The translations under genes and the position numbers were made by a program. From Amphiduros pacificus (taxonomy: Eukaryota > Annelida > Polychaeta > Phyllodocida > Hesionidae), in assembly GCA_949316495.1 (NCBI GenBank), contig OX439008.1, positions 8,708,001 through 8,772,000 of the forward strand: DNA of 64,000 bases, written 5' to 3'. Below the pieces are notes generated by a model. It had not been told where the DNA came from. It ran no database searches and saw nothing but the letters and a program-made list of their open reading frames with translations. Shown here in pieces: positions 36,003 through 47,159 of the stretch (position 1 is its first letter; each line of letters starts with the position of its first letter).

Positions 36003-37195
36003 TTTCACCTGCACTCAAACGTCACTCTACATTCAATTCAAATCATACATTTAAAGGGACGGGCCTCTTTAAACAAAGTCATTCCAGTGTCCCAATCTGA
36101 AGGGGAATTGTGAGCAAATCTTTACTAGGAAGGTGTTTATACTTGATCACTGGTCAGCTAGGCAAAGTGTTCAATAGATGATTTGAAATAATTAGCAGGA
36201 GGTGGTACAAATGGAATAGAAATTTATATAGGGGATATATGATTGACACAAGCATTTGATCGCGAAGTGTATGGTATAAACATTTATGTTATGTTCAGGA
36301 AAATTGCGTGAAAATCTGATCTCATAAAAGCTTTAAATCTCACAATGGACCATAATTTCTGTGTATCACCGGTAGGTGACAGCACCACGATACTGCTAAT
36401 CGTGCCTTTGATATGCAGTTTTTGTTTTCTGCATCTCACACTTTATGAAACGATTAACCAGCCTCAATTCCAAATATTGGCAATTACAAGAATTGGGCCT
36501 ATCCCACATGGAAGTAGGCCGAAAGCTGTTTTAAGCTTATTTAGCCTCACTTTGGCTTCCACTTCCTGTGTGGAACCGACCCTCAGCTGTAGCGGATGCA
36601 AAGCAGATTAGATAGCTGCTGTGGTATTGAACAAACCATTCACGGTTTGACCCTCTTAAAGCACCAAAGACGTTGATCTTCTCAATATGGCTTAAACCGT
36701 TTGGGATTTGCGGAATAACTTGAAGTCATCGTGTATCTTGAAAAGCTGAATTTAATATAATGACAAAACCGCGATGAATCTAAATTGAATGCACAATTCT
36801 ATTATAATACAGCCCATTTTCTGCAGGATTTGCTAGTTACACTCTCCAGAGAGCACAGATATTTTCTCTTCCTCACCAAGGAGGCTGTTATCGTACATTA
36901 CTAAAAACACAACACCCTTATACAAATCACTTATCATATTTGATTGGTTAAACTAAAAAGAATCCCCATTTCGCTTCAGATAAAAAAACTCATGGCTTTA
37001 CCAATCCAGGAAAATAATATAGAGGATACTCATTAAAATGAAACCCCTCAGTCCCTATGCACCCTGCTGGGGATAAGGTGATGAATGCAATAGAATATAA
37101 ACAATGTAAATAAATTATGTAAATAGGAAAACTAAACAAAGCACAGCATATATATATATAAGGAAACAGAAAACTCCTTGTCTTGAACAGAAGGT
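36003..37195. other. Unique AT-rich DNA, no gene recognised
   Basis: An 88-codon frame at 36345-36611 is hydrophobic at its start but has no recognisable family, splice context or homologue that I know. No other structure was seen. Confidence 0.4.
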
Positions 37196-37197
37196 TG

Positions 37198-38005
37198 ACC
37201 TGCATCAGCCTCAGATTGGCCTGCATCAGCCTCAGATCGACCTACAGCAGCCTCAGATCGACCTGGATTAGCCTCAGATTGACCTACATCAGCCTCAGAT
37301 TGACCTGCATCAGCCTCAGATTGACCTACATCAGCCACAGAATGACCTGCATCAGCCTCAGATTGACCTGCATCAGCTTCAGATTGACCTGCATCAGCCA
37401 CAGAATGACCTGCATCAGCCTCAGATTGACCTACATCAGCCTCAAATTGACCTACATCAGCTTCAGATTGACCTGCATCAGCCACAGAATGACCTGCATC
37501 AGCCTCAGATTGACCTACATCAGCCTCAGATTGACCTACATCAGCTTCAGATTGACCTGCATCAGCTTCAGATTGACCTGCATCAGCCACAGAATGACCT
37601 GCATCAGCCTCAGATTGACCTACATCAGCCTCAGATTGACCTGCATCAGCCTCAGATTGACCTACATCAGCTTCAGATTGACCTGCATCAGCCTAAGGTT
37701 GACCTACATCAGCCTCAGATTGACCTACATCAGCCTCAGATTGACCTGCATCAGCCTCAGATTGACCTACATCAGCCTCAGATTGACCTGCATCAGCCTC
37801 AGATTGACCTACATCAGCCTCAGATTGACCTGCATCAGCCACAGAATGACCTGCATCAGCCTCAGATTGACCTACATCAGCCTCAGAATGACCTGCATCA
37901 GCCTCAGATTGACCTACATCAGCCTCAGAATGACCTGCATCAGCCTCAGATTGACCTACATCAGCCTCAGATTGACCTACATCAGCTTCAGATTGACCTG
38001 CATCA
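37198..38005. repeat. 21-bp minisatellite, about 38 copies, open on both strands
   Basis: Unit cctcagattgacctacatca plus g, 21 bp. Because 21 is a multiple of three, the plus strand stays open for 297 codons (LRLTYIS repeat) and the minus strand for 152 codons (ADAGQSE repeat). Variants (tacatc/tgcatc, cctcag/cttcag/ccacagaa) are mixed. Coding is doubtful: there is no splice context and a minus-strand stop sits inside the array (near 37695). Confidence 0.92.
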
Positions 38006-38366
38006 TATTATATTTTGAATATATAAAAATATGTCAAGTGTCGTCCAGATTGACACCTGATATTTGTTTTTCATAAGCGAATATATCTGGCGATGGAGGT
38101 GAAAAACTGGAGTCGATAACAGTCGTCAGTGGGGGATTGGAAAGTTGAATAGAGAAAAGCGGCAAAATCAGTCGCATTTTCATTGTTTTGCCTTGAGAAT
38201 CAGTTTTGATACCCGTGGCCAGGCTGTGAAATGACGAAAACCAAGATGGCTGAAAGTTGGTCGAATATTGCAAGGACCTGACATGATGTTACTGAGAGAT
38301 GATGAAGCACAAAATATCATCAAGCAGTTCTAATACTCAAAGCTCGTCTAAAATATCAGATACTCT

Positions 38367-38694
<328 letters not shown>

Positions 38695-38774
38695 CCCCTT
38701 CTCTGCATCATGGCATGAATAGCATTCTCTGCATCATGGCATAAATAGCATTCCTTGTAATCTGAAAAAAAGCC

Positions 38775-38920
38775 TGGCCGAAATAGCTCAATTGGTAGAG
38801 TATCTGCCTTGAGTTCCAGGGATTCCCGGTTCGAATCCTGGCCAGTAACTATCAACCGCTATGAGCAGACATTGTCTGGAATCAGCGGTATATAAATGTC
38901 AGCTTTACTTTTTACTTTAC
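38775..38920 (+). mobile_element. tRNA-derived SINE, family A
   Basis: Same family as 9187-9334, here on the plus strand. It has the tggccgaaatagctcaattg head with A box, the B box ggttcgaatcct, the body accgctatgagcagacattg, and the tail cagctttactttttacttta. The two copies differ at only a few positions, so the family moved fairly recently. The internal pol III boxes look intact. Confidence 0.9.
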
Positions 38921-38929
38921 CTCTCCAAC

Positions 38930-39255
38930 AGACAACAAACAGCATGGTGAGTCTGAAGACATAATATCTTGTACATTAGACCTGAAGATCTATGTTCCTT
39001 TAGGAGCAGTCTTTGGTCCTATACTATTTATAATTTATATTAATGCCATTGCTGCATGTAGTTCTGGTCAATTATCGCAATCGTAATAAATGAAGATTTC
39101 ACAGCAGTAATTGATACTTTGAAAAGCATAACATGAATGCAGACTGTTCTGGTATAAATTAAACAGGAAATGATGAGCTAGGCAAACATAATAGTTGGAT
39201 AAAAAAATAATAAACTAACACTTAATATTAAGAAAACGAAACTAGTGCAGGTCCA
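38930..39255 (+). pseudogene. LINE reverse transcriptase relic, plus strand
   Basis: The plus strand reads GAVFGPILFIIYINAI (about 39000-39050, equivalent to GVPQGSVLGPLLFLIYIND) and KLTLNIKKTKLVQVH (about 39210-39255, equivalent to the post-YADD 'LSLN..KT..M.F' segment). The YADD region between them is unreadable. It is a small, decayed CR1/L2/jockey-type fragment. Confidence 0.6.
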
Positions 39256-39430
39256 TTAGTTTTCCAGTAATGTGACCATGTTTCTTCAACTTGCCCACGA
39301 CCCTCACTGCAGCGTTCTGCATTTTTTGCAATTTGGCTATTTCACATTTTGATATTCCAGATAACAGTTCCCATAGTCTAAAGTTGATGTCACAAATGCA
39401 TGTGCAAGGGTGCAGTTTTCTCATTTTTAC
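39242..39430 (-). pseudogene. LINE ORF2 C-terminal relic, minus strand
   Basis: The minus strand reads CTCICDINFRLWELLSG, then KCEIAKLQKMQNAAVRVV and LKKHGHITGKLMDLH. This is the conserved C-terminal block of CR1/L2-type ORF2 ('L..G.P..EI.KLQ..QNAAAR.V...K..HIT..L..LH'). It lies tail-to-tail against the plus-strand RT relic, so an inversion or two separate insertions are needed to explain the pair. Confidence 0.65.
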
Positions 39431-40820
39431 AACTCCTAATTTGTGACAGGTTCTTTACATGAAAAAAAACCAAACGTTTTTACACATTTTTTTGATTTGT
39501 TGCTTCGATGTAAGTTCAAGTCAGTACAATGCCCACAATGAACCAATTCTTAATTACCCAAAACACTGTGAAAGATATTATCAAAGTCGAACAGTCAGAT
39601 TTAAAAAAAAAACATAGACGTGGAATAAATCCTATTTATGTTCAGAATTTGTCATTTCTTCAAATAGGAAACATTCATATATTTCCGACACTTATGCTTC
39701 TTTTTTTTCTTTTTTTTTCATTTATAAAAGTTGATAAATACTAGTACAAATGAATAGATAAAGTAAAAGAATGGTAAAAGTGGTAAATCTAAAATGGTTT
39801 GGAATGCAACTTATCTATGTTCAGATTTGGTTTTTTGTTGCTTTTTGCATTTATAAAAGTTCATAAATAGTAGCACAATTGAATAACAGGAGTAAAAGAT
39901 TGGTAAAAAGTGGTAAATATAAAATTTATTTGAAGCACATAAATATGGGAGCGCTGCATTTCGACCATCACAAAAATATCAGTATAAATATTTTAAAATT
40001 AATTAAACAAATCACCAGATTACATTTCAGCTGTCTTGGGTTCGGTGCACTTGTCTCAAAATGACTTTGACTGTAACACAAAATGTGGGAATGCATTCGC
40101 CATCTTCCGAACTCCACTTTTCTACCCTCCGTGATGACTCCAGGCCTGAGATTGTCCTCTTGACGGTGTCTTGAAACCTGTTTTGTTTTATATTGGCCAG
40201 ATAAAAAGGTTTTGAGTTAGAGTACCATTTTTTTATTACAGAAGACAAGCAAAGTCAAGATCTAGATAATTACAACTTGAAGTCGACAATCAGATGAAAC
40301 TGTCAAAATTACAATAATATTACACATCTGAACTGTGTATATCGTGACAACCATCACTTACCATCAAGAAACATGGGATCCAACAAGGGTATAAGTCTGA
40401 CATGACAGTTGCGTTAACATCAAGAAAGTGTTTTCACTTTTGTAATACTTTTTTCACAACAATGTCCCTCTCAAAGCCTTTGTGGCACACACCGCTAGAT
40501 GGCAGGGCTCTCTAGAAGCATGGTTCAAGATACCTCTAGCTGGGTAGCCACGCTGCGTAAGCTCTGAGTGCCCACGAGACAAAAGTGGAGCAGCAAACAT
40601 ATCAAATCAAATCAAATCAAAAAAAAAATAAGATACATGGCCTTTCTTTCAAGAACACAAATCAAGATCGCACGCTCATTTCTGAGATATGATTGAATTA
40701 TATACATAACTTTGAATAAGGTATATGCCGGAAAAAAATTACTGGTTACTTGTGATAATTCAAGAAAGAAAAAGAAAGATATTTTTTAGGGTTATTGATT
40801 ATTATAAATTACTTGTGTCA
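39431..40820. other. Unique AT-rich DNA, no gene recognised
   Basis: Two similar ~90-bp stretches (taaaag.tggtaaaa.tggtaaat, at about 39758-39790 and 39888-39920, each near 'catttataaaagtt.ataaata') look like a diverged duplication. A short aaatc repeat lies at about 40600-40620. No gene is supported. Confidence 0.45.
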
Positions 40821-40828
40821 TATCAGCT

Positions 40829-41288
40829 TAGTGTTCTCCAATCACCCATCGGCAAAGCCCAGATAGGTGATCTGGAGAGGTCTGAGATTTTTGCTTTTTG
40901 GTCATAATCTCGTTCAGATGTGATTCTTTAAATACCCAACTGTTTAAGTGATAATTCATATTTTATGTATGATTATGTCTAAAATCTCACAAAAAATCTT
41001 GATTATTTTTTGGATAACATTAAATAAAGAAAATATAAATACTTGATAATAATCGCCAGCTGCCAAAAATTGAATCAAACCCGTTTTAACGGCAGTTGAA
41101 ACGGGTTCAATTTTGACGTTTAAACGGGTTTACCAAAGTTTTTGCAGCTGGCGAGTTTTTACTTCACTAGAGCTCAATCAACTCCACCAAACTTTTCTTT
41201 GGTTGGAGTTGGTAGAGACCATGGATGTTCGACAAACCCCTCCAGATCACCTATCTGGGCTTTGCCGATGGGTGATTGGAGAACACTA
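40829..41288. mobile_element. Fold-back repeat with 49-bp perfect inverted arms
   Basis: 40829-40877 (tagtgttctccaatcaccca ... gatctggag) is the exact reverse complement of 41240-41288. The arms are separated by about 360 bp that include the small palindromic element at 41053-41154. This could be a MITE or a local inverted duplication. No target duplication was evident. Confidence 0.75.
41053..41154. repeat. 102-bp palindromic element
   Basis: Ends tcgccagctgc...gcagctggcga, with inner inverted motifs aacccgttt and aaacgggtt. It looks like a very short hairpin MITE. It sits between the arms of the larger inverted repeat. Confidence 0.7.
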
Positions 41289-41294
41289 ATATCA

Positions 41295-42360
41295 GCCCAT
41301 GTCGAAATTCCAGTTATGCATTGCTTTGTGAAACCTGAGGTATCTTTCTTTTTTCTTTTTTTTTTTGTTAAAGCATTCAGGTTTTTAAGCACTTTTTCCT
41401 AGCACAATACAAATGATTTTGCCCCAAAATTTGCGATCAAAGGTTATAACCCATCATATTTCCCCCACATAAATTTTGTGCCATTCAAAAGTGAATGAGG
41501 TTTCTGCAAAAATCCAAATCATCCATCGGACACTTTGTCAACAAACTTTGCTTCAGTGATCTTATGCAAACACCTTGCTAACAGCGGGGCACCTTTAGAC
41601 CGGGACAATGAAATGATTTTGCTTACAGAGCCCTATCTGTCCATTAATGTTTGTCCAATGGCACAGGCCTAACACCCCGATAAACCACAGTAGAGGTCAC
41701 ATGATTGTATACATGTGGCCACCTGGTGGTCAAAAGAGTACAGCTGGTACTTGAGATGAGTCAAATATTGGTCAGAGTGTATTTTGGTTGATTTTAGTGA
41801 GATAGCTTGTAGTTTCGTGGCCACATATCATTTAAGCATACCCCAAACCTCTGTAAAATTGCCTGTGACCTCTGTGGTTTCATAAATGCCAAAATGGATC
41901 AGTTCCCTCAAATGTCCTTGATATTTAAAGTAACATTGTAAAAAAATATTCAAATTCACATGTCACTTTATGAAAAAAAACCTTTAGTTCCAAATTGGCC
42001 ACCAGGACCAGAATTGGCTCTGGGCATCCTACACTGATGCAAACCCTTAAATGTAAATGGAGAATTGTCAACTATGTGCAGAGCCAGGTTAAAATAGAAT
42101 ATTTGAACATGATTTTGACCAACAGATGTCACACCCAACCCAAACCACAGAGGGCTCTCACAATATTTGAAAAGCTTCTGCGTGGACAGCAGAATTAAAC
42201 CTATCATTTTATGAGTGACACCTGTAACAAATTCCAAACATTTCTTTTCTGAATAATATATAAGTACTTTTAAACTAAATATAATTTGGTAATTATTTTC
42301 ATATTCAGAGTAAAATAAAAGTTTATTAGATGAATAAATGACAGGAGGTATGTTACAGGG
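41295..42360. other. Unique DNA, no gene recognised
   Basis: Includes a T-rich run at about 41345-41370. The 169-codon minus frame at 41968-42477 runs into the MITE-like element and has no recognisable domain. Confidence 0.4.
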
Positions 42361-42364
42361 TTGT

Positions 42365-42837
42365 GCCTCAGTCACATTTGCGCCGATTTCAGCAAAGATG
42401 CCCGGCCGATGAATATTTTTTACAGAATCGGCCGGCAGTTCAGATTGCCATGCAGGTACCGGGAGATCATCGGCCACAATTGGACATCTTTAAGACGTCG
42501 GGCCGGTCATCTGGAACTTTTAGCTGCAACATAAAAGTTGTCGGCGTCTCACCGATGTCTTATTACCAAATATCATCTTAAAATACACGGCAGGATCACG
42601 GCAGTGTCCTGCAGGGACATGGGCAAATTATCTTAGGGCTGCCGGTGGCATCATGCGGTGAAAATAGGATGTCTGTGCATTTCAGTCTTGCACATGCTGT
42701 GCGGTGCCCTTTAATAATGTGACCACAGCTACGGCATCTCTCAGATTGTTGCTTGTAAACTCCCAGGTGCCCGGCAGACTGGAAAGTCGGCCGATTGTTA
42801 CTTCCCGGCCGGCGCCCGGTGCAAATGTGACTGAGAC
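42365..42837. mobile_element. GC-rich MITE-like element with inverted ends
   Basis: ctcagtcacatttgc at 42367-42381 is the exact reverse complement of gcaaatgtgactgag at 42821-42835. Further imperfect pairing extends inward (gcgccg / cggccggcgcc). The inside is much GC-richer than the surroundings, with repeated cggccg motifs. There is no open frame of interest. No target duplication is clear, and the right side abuts a G-rich minisatellite. Confidence 0.7.
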
Positions 42838-43170
42838 ATAAGGTGGTGTATGTGGTGAGGTTGTGTATGTGGTGAGGTGGGGTATGAGGTGGGTGGTAAA
42901 TGGGTGAGATGGTATATGGGGTGAGGTGGTGTATAGCTGAGGTGGGGTATGGGGTGAGGTGGTGTATAGGTGAGGTGGGGTATGGGGTGAGGTGGTGTAT
43001 AGGTGAGGTGGGGTATGGGGTGAGGTGGGGTATGGGGTGAGGTGGGGTATAGGTGAGGTGGGGTTAGGTGGTGTGTTGGGTGAGGTGGGGTGAGATGGTA
43101 TATGGGGTGAGGTGGGGTGAGGTGGTGTATAAGTGAGGTGGGGTATAGATGAGATTGGATTAGGTGGTGT
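42838..43170. repeat. G-rich ggtgaggtgg minisatellite
   Basis: Repeats of ggtgaggtggggtatggggt and variants (ggtgtatagg, ggtatatggg) fill about 330 bp with strong purine/pyrimidine strand asymmetry. The frequent GGGG and GG tracts could form quadruplexes. The minus-strand frame rich in PHTPP is a repeat artefact. Confidence 0.88.
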
Positions 43171-43739
43171 CCCTTTGCAGATTAGTCCAAAATTATAAAT
43201 TGCTCTAATATTGTTAATTCTGAACATATTTTGATGAATAAAGACTCTATGGGCTCATTTTTGAAAGATGCAGATGATTGAATATTGAAATTTATAGTAA
43301 AATCTATGGAAATATGAATTTCATTTTCAAGGTCATTCAAAGGTCACTTCAAGGTCACCGGCAATATTTGATAAAAATAGCCTACAAAGGTCCACATTCT
43401 GTCATGTATAATTTGTGGATGTGTCCCACCCAGTAAAAACGTTATATGCCTATGTCTGTCATTTCTACTGATGTGATTCCAGCTGCAGCTGCTGACAAAA
43501 AAAACCGATAAGATGCACCACACACTGTTTACAGCATAAGCCTTTCTGTGATGCACTTTTTCTTCCCAAAGACGTTTATTGTGAAAGCAAAACAAAAGGA
43601 TTCCTCACAGAATGTAACAGATATAAGATACGTTACTTATGATTATACACAACTTATCGTCAGGTAGATAACTCCAATATTTGAGCACTTTTGGAAACAA
43701 TCACCAACATTAATTCAAACTTGCTTGTAGCAGATATAT
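43171..43739. other. Unique DNA, no gene recognised
   Basis: An 83-codon minus frame at 43344-43595 shows no recognisable motif. Confidence 0.4.
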
Positions 43740-43945
43740 CATTGGTGCCTCACTGAGTTATCATGTCGCAGGTTTTTGACATGACATCCCATCTGGTTAC
43801 AGATTTTACCGGTACAGCAGGTAAACTCTTTCAACACGAGCCTCAGTTCATCTAAGTTATTGTAACATGAGTTCAATCTCAGCATGGTATTGGAATCAAA
43901 CCTACAACCTTTGGGTCCTCACAGAGGAACTCGTGTTAATAAGCT
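43740..43945 (-). mobile_element. SINE family B, diverged copy
   Basis: On the minus strand it has a B-box-like block (ggttgtaggtttgattcca) and, downstream, the hairpin gacatgac...gtcatgtc around 'caaaaacctgc' near 43755-43790. The hairpin and the following 'actgagt' match 2750-2795 in reverse. The A-box region is degraded. Confidence 0.6.
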
Positions 43946-44199
43946 TGCCCAAATTTTGGATATCTTGTTCACAAAGCATTTTAAGAGCTTCATGCGCATG
44001 ACAAAGCACTCCCAGGAGTTCATGCACTGACAGGCTGTGATACTGTTTCTGGTTTTGCTGGCAGAGGCAAAATGATAGTGAGGGATACCTGGAGGTGTTT
44101 TCCAAAGGTCGCAATTTTTTTATTCAACTTAACCAAATCCTTTTTGGGCTGTGTGTCCAGTAGTTTTGAAAATTATGTGTGATTGGGTCTGGAGATGAT

Positions 44200-46070
44200 G
44201 ATAGATAGATAGATAATATTTTATTTAAGTCTCACCTTTTTGTCATTTTGAAACAATACAAATTACATTTATAATATAAAAAGCCACTCTTATGAGTTAT
44301 GAGAGACTATTAAAACCTTGAAGTTTACGTTATTATCTTTACACAAAAATAGAGATCATGCAAAAAAGTCATAGAAATCTGCTATATAATGGAATTGTAA
44401 TGATGATAATAAATAACTGATGATAATAAATAATACAAATAATACAGTTTGTTACACATAATTCATTGCCGATGTAAATATTGTGATCGTTTATGAAGGA
44501 TATCTTGGCAGGCCTTGGCACTGACCTCCACCATGTCCTTGTTACTTAAAATGAAAGAAAGTTTTTCTGAGTCAGATAACATTAAAAATCCATTTTCTAT
44601 ATTAAAAGCAGCAGCATATAGTGATTCCCTTATGTTGGCATAAAAACTACATCTCGTTAAACAGTGCTCTTCACTCTCAGTTTCTCTAATATCACACAAA
44701 ACACATATTCTCTCCTCCTCTCTTTCTCCCACATATCTGCCAGTCTCTATTCTGAGTGGTGCAACACCACACCTAAACTTACAAATAGCTTGCCTTCTTT
44801 TCCTGGATAACAAAGTTTTCACATATTCTTCTGTTTGAAAAGACTGTTTAAAGGTTCGATATGTCCTCAGTTTGTTTCTCCCTTCACCCCTAATGGCACC
44901 AACTCTATTTATTTTCTCAAACCACACTTTATCGTAATGCTCCTTCAATGCTGAGTTTATATCACCCTTCATGGCCTTGAAGTCCAAATCACCCCAGATA
45001 TCGCACAGGTGGTCCATTTGTAACTCAGTGTAGAAATTCATGGTGTGATATATAGCCGTCTTTTTTCTTTGTTGTGCTATCCTGTGAGCCCATGTGAATG
45101 CTCTCTTGTTAATTCTTGTATCATCCATCTGGCTCAGCCTACACCACTGCCTCATGACACACAGCCACTGACGTTGCTCCGGAACTGTCCATCCCATGTC
45201 TCCTTGTAGAGCTGCTATGGGCGTGCGCTTGCCCACACCAAGGAAATACCTGGATGCTCTATGCTGCACTCCCTGGATGCATGTAAACACCTTGTGCCCC
45301 CACACACTGGCCCCATAGTCTATAATGGGTTGTACAAGGGAGTTATAAAGCTTGGCAAATACATCATGAGGGAATCCACCATGGGCTCTTCCTTTTGCAA
45401 TGAGCAGACCAAGGGCTCTATGGGCAGCTTGAGAGACATGCTTGGCCATCACACCCAGGTCCAGATGCTCCGTGAGAACCAGCCCCAAATAGCAGTAACG
45501 GTCCACAATGTCCAGCTGCTCATCTCCATACATGAAGGGGCCAGTTGCTCTGGGAATGCTTGGGCCATGCCTGAAGTGCACCACCTTAGACTTGTCAATA
45601 TTGACAGACATAGCCATTGTGTCAGCCCACCGGTGGAGCACATCCAAGAGGCGCTGCAGATCTTGCTCTGTCTCGGCGAGGAGCACTATGTCGTCTGCAT
45701 ACAACAGGATGGCAATCAGTTCTCCACCAACATCAACACCCACTCCTGACTCCTTCACCGCCGCCACCAGGTTGTTGATATATATGTTGAAGAGGGTGGG
45801 TGAGATGGTACAGCCCTGTTTAAGCCCAATTGACACTGGGAACCACTCTGTCAGAATCCCATTGATACGGACACTGCACTGGACATTCTGGTACAGGGAC
45901 TGGACAGCAGTAATGAACTTCTGTGGCAAGCCTATCCTCTTTAAACTGTTCCATAACTTCCCTCTGTTAATCCTATCATAGGCCTTGCTAAAGTCAATGA
46001 AGGCAGCGTATGTGTCTTTTCGCAGCTGTTTGCGTGCATCAATGATGGATGATGCATAGCAAAATTTAAT
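44200..46070 (-). mobile_element. 5'-truncated LINE with intact RT frame
   Basis: The 3' end is marked by a (gata)n tail at about 44205-44220, followed on the minus strand by AT-rich 3' UTR (44220-44462) and the coding frame ending at 44463. The 5' end breaks at about 46070, where the sequence turns into the agtgagagatagctgc repeat. The endonuclease and the first RT motifs are missing, as expected for a 5'-truncated LINE insertion. The frame is still open, which suggests a young copy. Confidence 0.8.
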
Positions 46071-46130
46071 ACAATTTCTGCTGAACAGGTGTGAGTGAGA
46101 GAAAGCTGCATAAGTGAGAGATATCTGCAC
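44463..46130 (-). CDS. LINE reverse transcriptase, C-terminal 530 residues
   Basis: An uninterrupted 555-codon frame. Motifs: YAAFIDFSKAYDRINR (41-56, first catalytic aspartate), GLKQGCTISPTLFNIYIN (102-119), LLYADDIVLLAE (142-153, catalytic YADD 144-147), VNIDKSKVVHFR, YCYLGLVL, then the long C-terminal region with VQPIIDYGASVWG and a C-terminal C-x2-C...H...C knuckle (CVLC at 476-479, H489, C494). The first ~25 residues come from the flanking simple repeat, not from the LINE, so the annotated start is not real. The clade is uncertain; the palm resembles the 'FIDFSKAYD' type seen in L1/RTE-like rather than the CR1/L2 type at 7.5 kb. It acts in reverse transcription. This copy lacks an endonuclease and cannot move by itself. 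Confidence 0.88.
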   Translation of the reverse strand: MQISLTYAAFSHSHLFSRNCIKFCYASSIIDARKQLRKDTYAAFIDFSKAYDRINRGKLWNSLKRIGLPQKFITAVQSLYQNVQCSVRINGILTEWFPVSIGLKQGCTISPTLFNIYINNLVAAVKESGVGVDVGGELIAILLYADDIVLLAETEQDLQRLLDVLHRWADTMAMSVNIDKSKVVHFRHGPSIPRATGPFMYGDEQLDIVDRYCYLGLVLTEHLDLGVMAKHVSQAAHRALGLLIAKGRAHGGFPHDVFAKLYNSLVQPIIDYGASVWGHKVFTCIQGVQHRASRYFLGVGKRTPIAALQGDMGWTVPEQRQWLCVMRQWCRLSQMDDTRINKRAFTWAHRIAQQRKKTAIYHTMNFYTELQMDHLCDIWGDLDFKAMKGDINSALKEHYDKVWFEKINRVGAIRGEGRNKLRTYRTFKQSFQTEEYVKTLLSRKRRQAICKFRCGVAPLRIETGRYVGEREEERICVLCDIRETESEEHCLTRCSFYANIRESLYAAAFNIENGFLMLSDSEKLSFILSNKDMVEVSAKACQDILHKRSQYLHRQ

Positions 46131-46430
46131 AAGTGAGCTATAGTTACAACAGTGAGAGATAGCTACATCAGTGAGAAAATGTTTTAAAACAGTGATACAG
46201 CTGCATAACTAAAAATAGACTTATTTACAAGAGTGAAATTGATGCATAAATCAAAGATGGATACAAAGGTGAGAAACAGTTGCATAAGTAAGAGATAGCT
46301 ACATATGCTAAAGATAGCTGCATATGTGAGCGACAGCTGTATATGTGAGAAATAGTTGTATATATGAGATTGCAGCACAAGTGAGAAAGATAGCTGCACA
46401 AGTGAGAGAGATAGCTGCAGTAGGTAAGCA
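46071..46430. repeat. Degenerate ~20-bp repeat (gtgagagatagctgcataa)
   Basis: Around 17 diverged copies of a motif with gtgagagatagctrca/cataagtgag lie in tandem. Related copies reappear at about 47125-47165 beyond the next LINE relic, so the array seems to have been split by it. Confidence 0.75.
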
Positions 46431-46518
46431 AGGATAAGTATTTTTTTTTATTTCCGTGACTTGTATACATCAGTCCAATATATCTTATATTTAAGATAGC
46501 TGTACAAAGCAAAATATA

Positions 46519-46547
46519 GTGTCAGTTTAAACTTTTTAAACTGACAC
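46519..46547. repeat. Perfect 13-bp stem hairpin
   Basis: gtgtcagtttaaa, a 3-base loop, then tttaaactgacac. It has no T-run context of its own and could be an element end. Confidence 0.6.
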
Positions 46548-46617
46548 CTCATTCACTTATTAATAGACCTTATATACTCAGTCAAATCTGGACTTATAAG
46601 CCACGTCATAAGTTTAA

Positions 46618-47073
46618 CTAAAAATGAAAATAACAAAGAGCAATGAACAAGACTGCAAAAATAAAATAAAGTTGTCTGAAGATGAATTCTTTATCTTTTA
46701 CAAGAACAAATATAAATAAACTCTGTTTAAACTTTACTGTAGGTCTTTCAGCTTTCATAAGGGACTTAAAATCATTCATTTTATTAATTATTTCACAATA
46801 TTCTCTAAATATTGTGTAATAGTCATTTCTTATCTCTGCATAAAAGTTACAATGAAATAGAAAATGTATTTCATCTTCAACAGCATTTTCTTGGTATAAT
46901 ATAAATTGTATAATGATGAAATAATAAAAACTCCATAGGGATTTGCATATATCTGCCTGTCTATTTTTTAAGGTGGGATTCCACTTCATATCATTTGTCC
47001 AATTTTCCTTTTCCATGTCATAAAGTCTGTTTTTATCATCATTTAAACCAACTTCAAATTGTTTATTATACAA
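46618..47073 (-). pseudogene. LINE C-terminal relic (H/C knuckle region)
   Basis: A 151-codon frame containing ENAVEDEIHFLFHCNFYAEI, which matches the 'C..C....E.E.H.L..C..Y...R' knuckle of LINE ORF2 C-termini (compare CVLCDIRETESEEHCLTRC at about 44,700 in this window). The cysteines of the first pair are not readable. Upstream text KNRQADICKSLW is consistent with the same region. It appears inserted in the agtgagagatagct repeat. Confidence 0.6.
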
Positions 47074-47159
47074 ATCAGTTATATTTAGGGTAACAAAAAG
47101 TCACTGTTCCAATTCCAATGTGTACGTGAGAGACAGCCGCAAATGTGAGATAGCTGAAC

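Noticed and set aside
41968-42477. 169-codon minus-strand gene
   Set aside because: The frame crosses the boundary of the MITE-like element at 42365 and has no recognisable domain or splice context.
42682-43227. PHTPP-rich 181-codon frame on the minus strand
   Set aside because: It is a frame through the G-rich minisatellite and the end of the MITE-like element.
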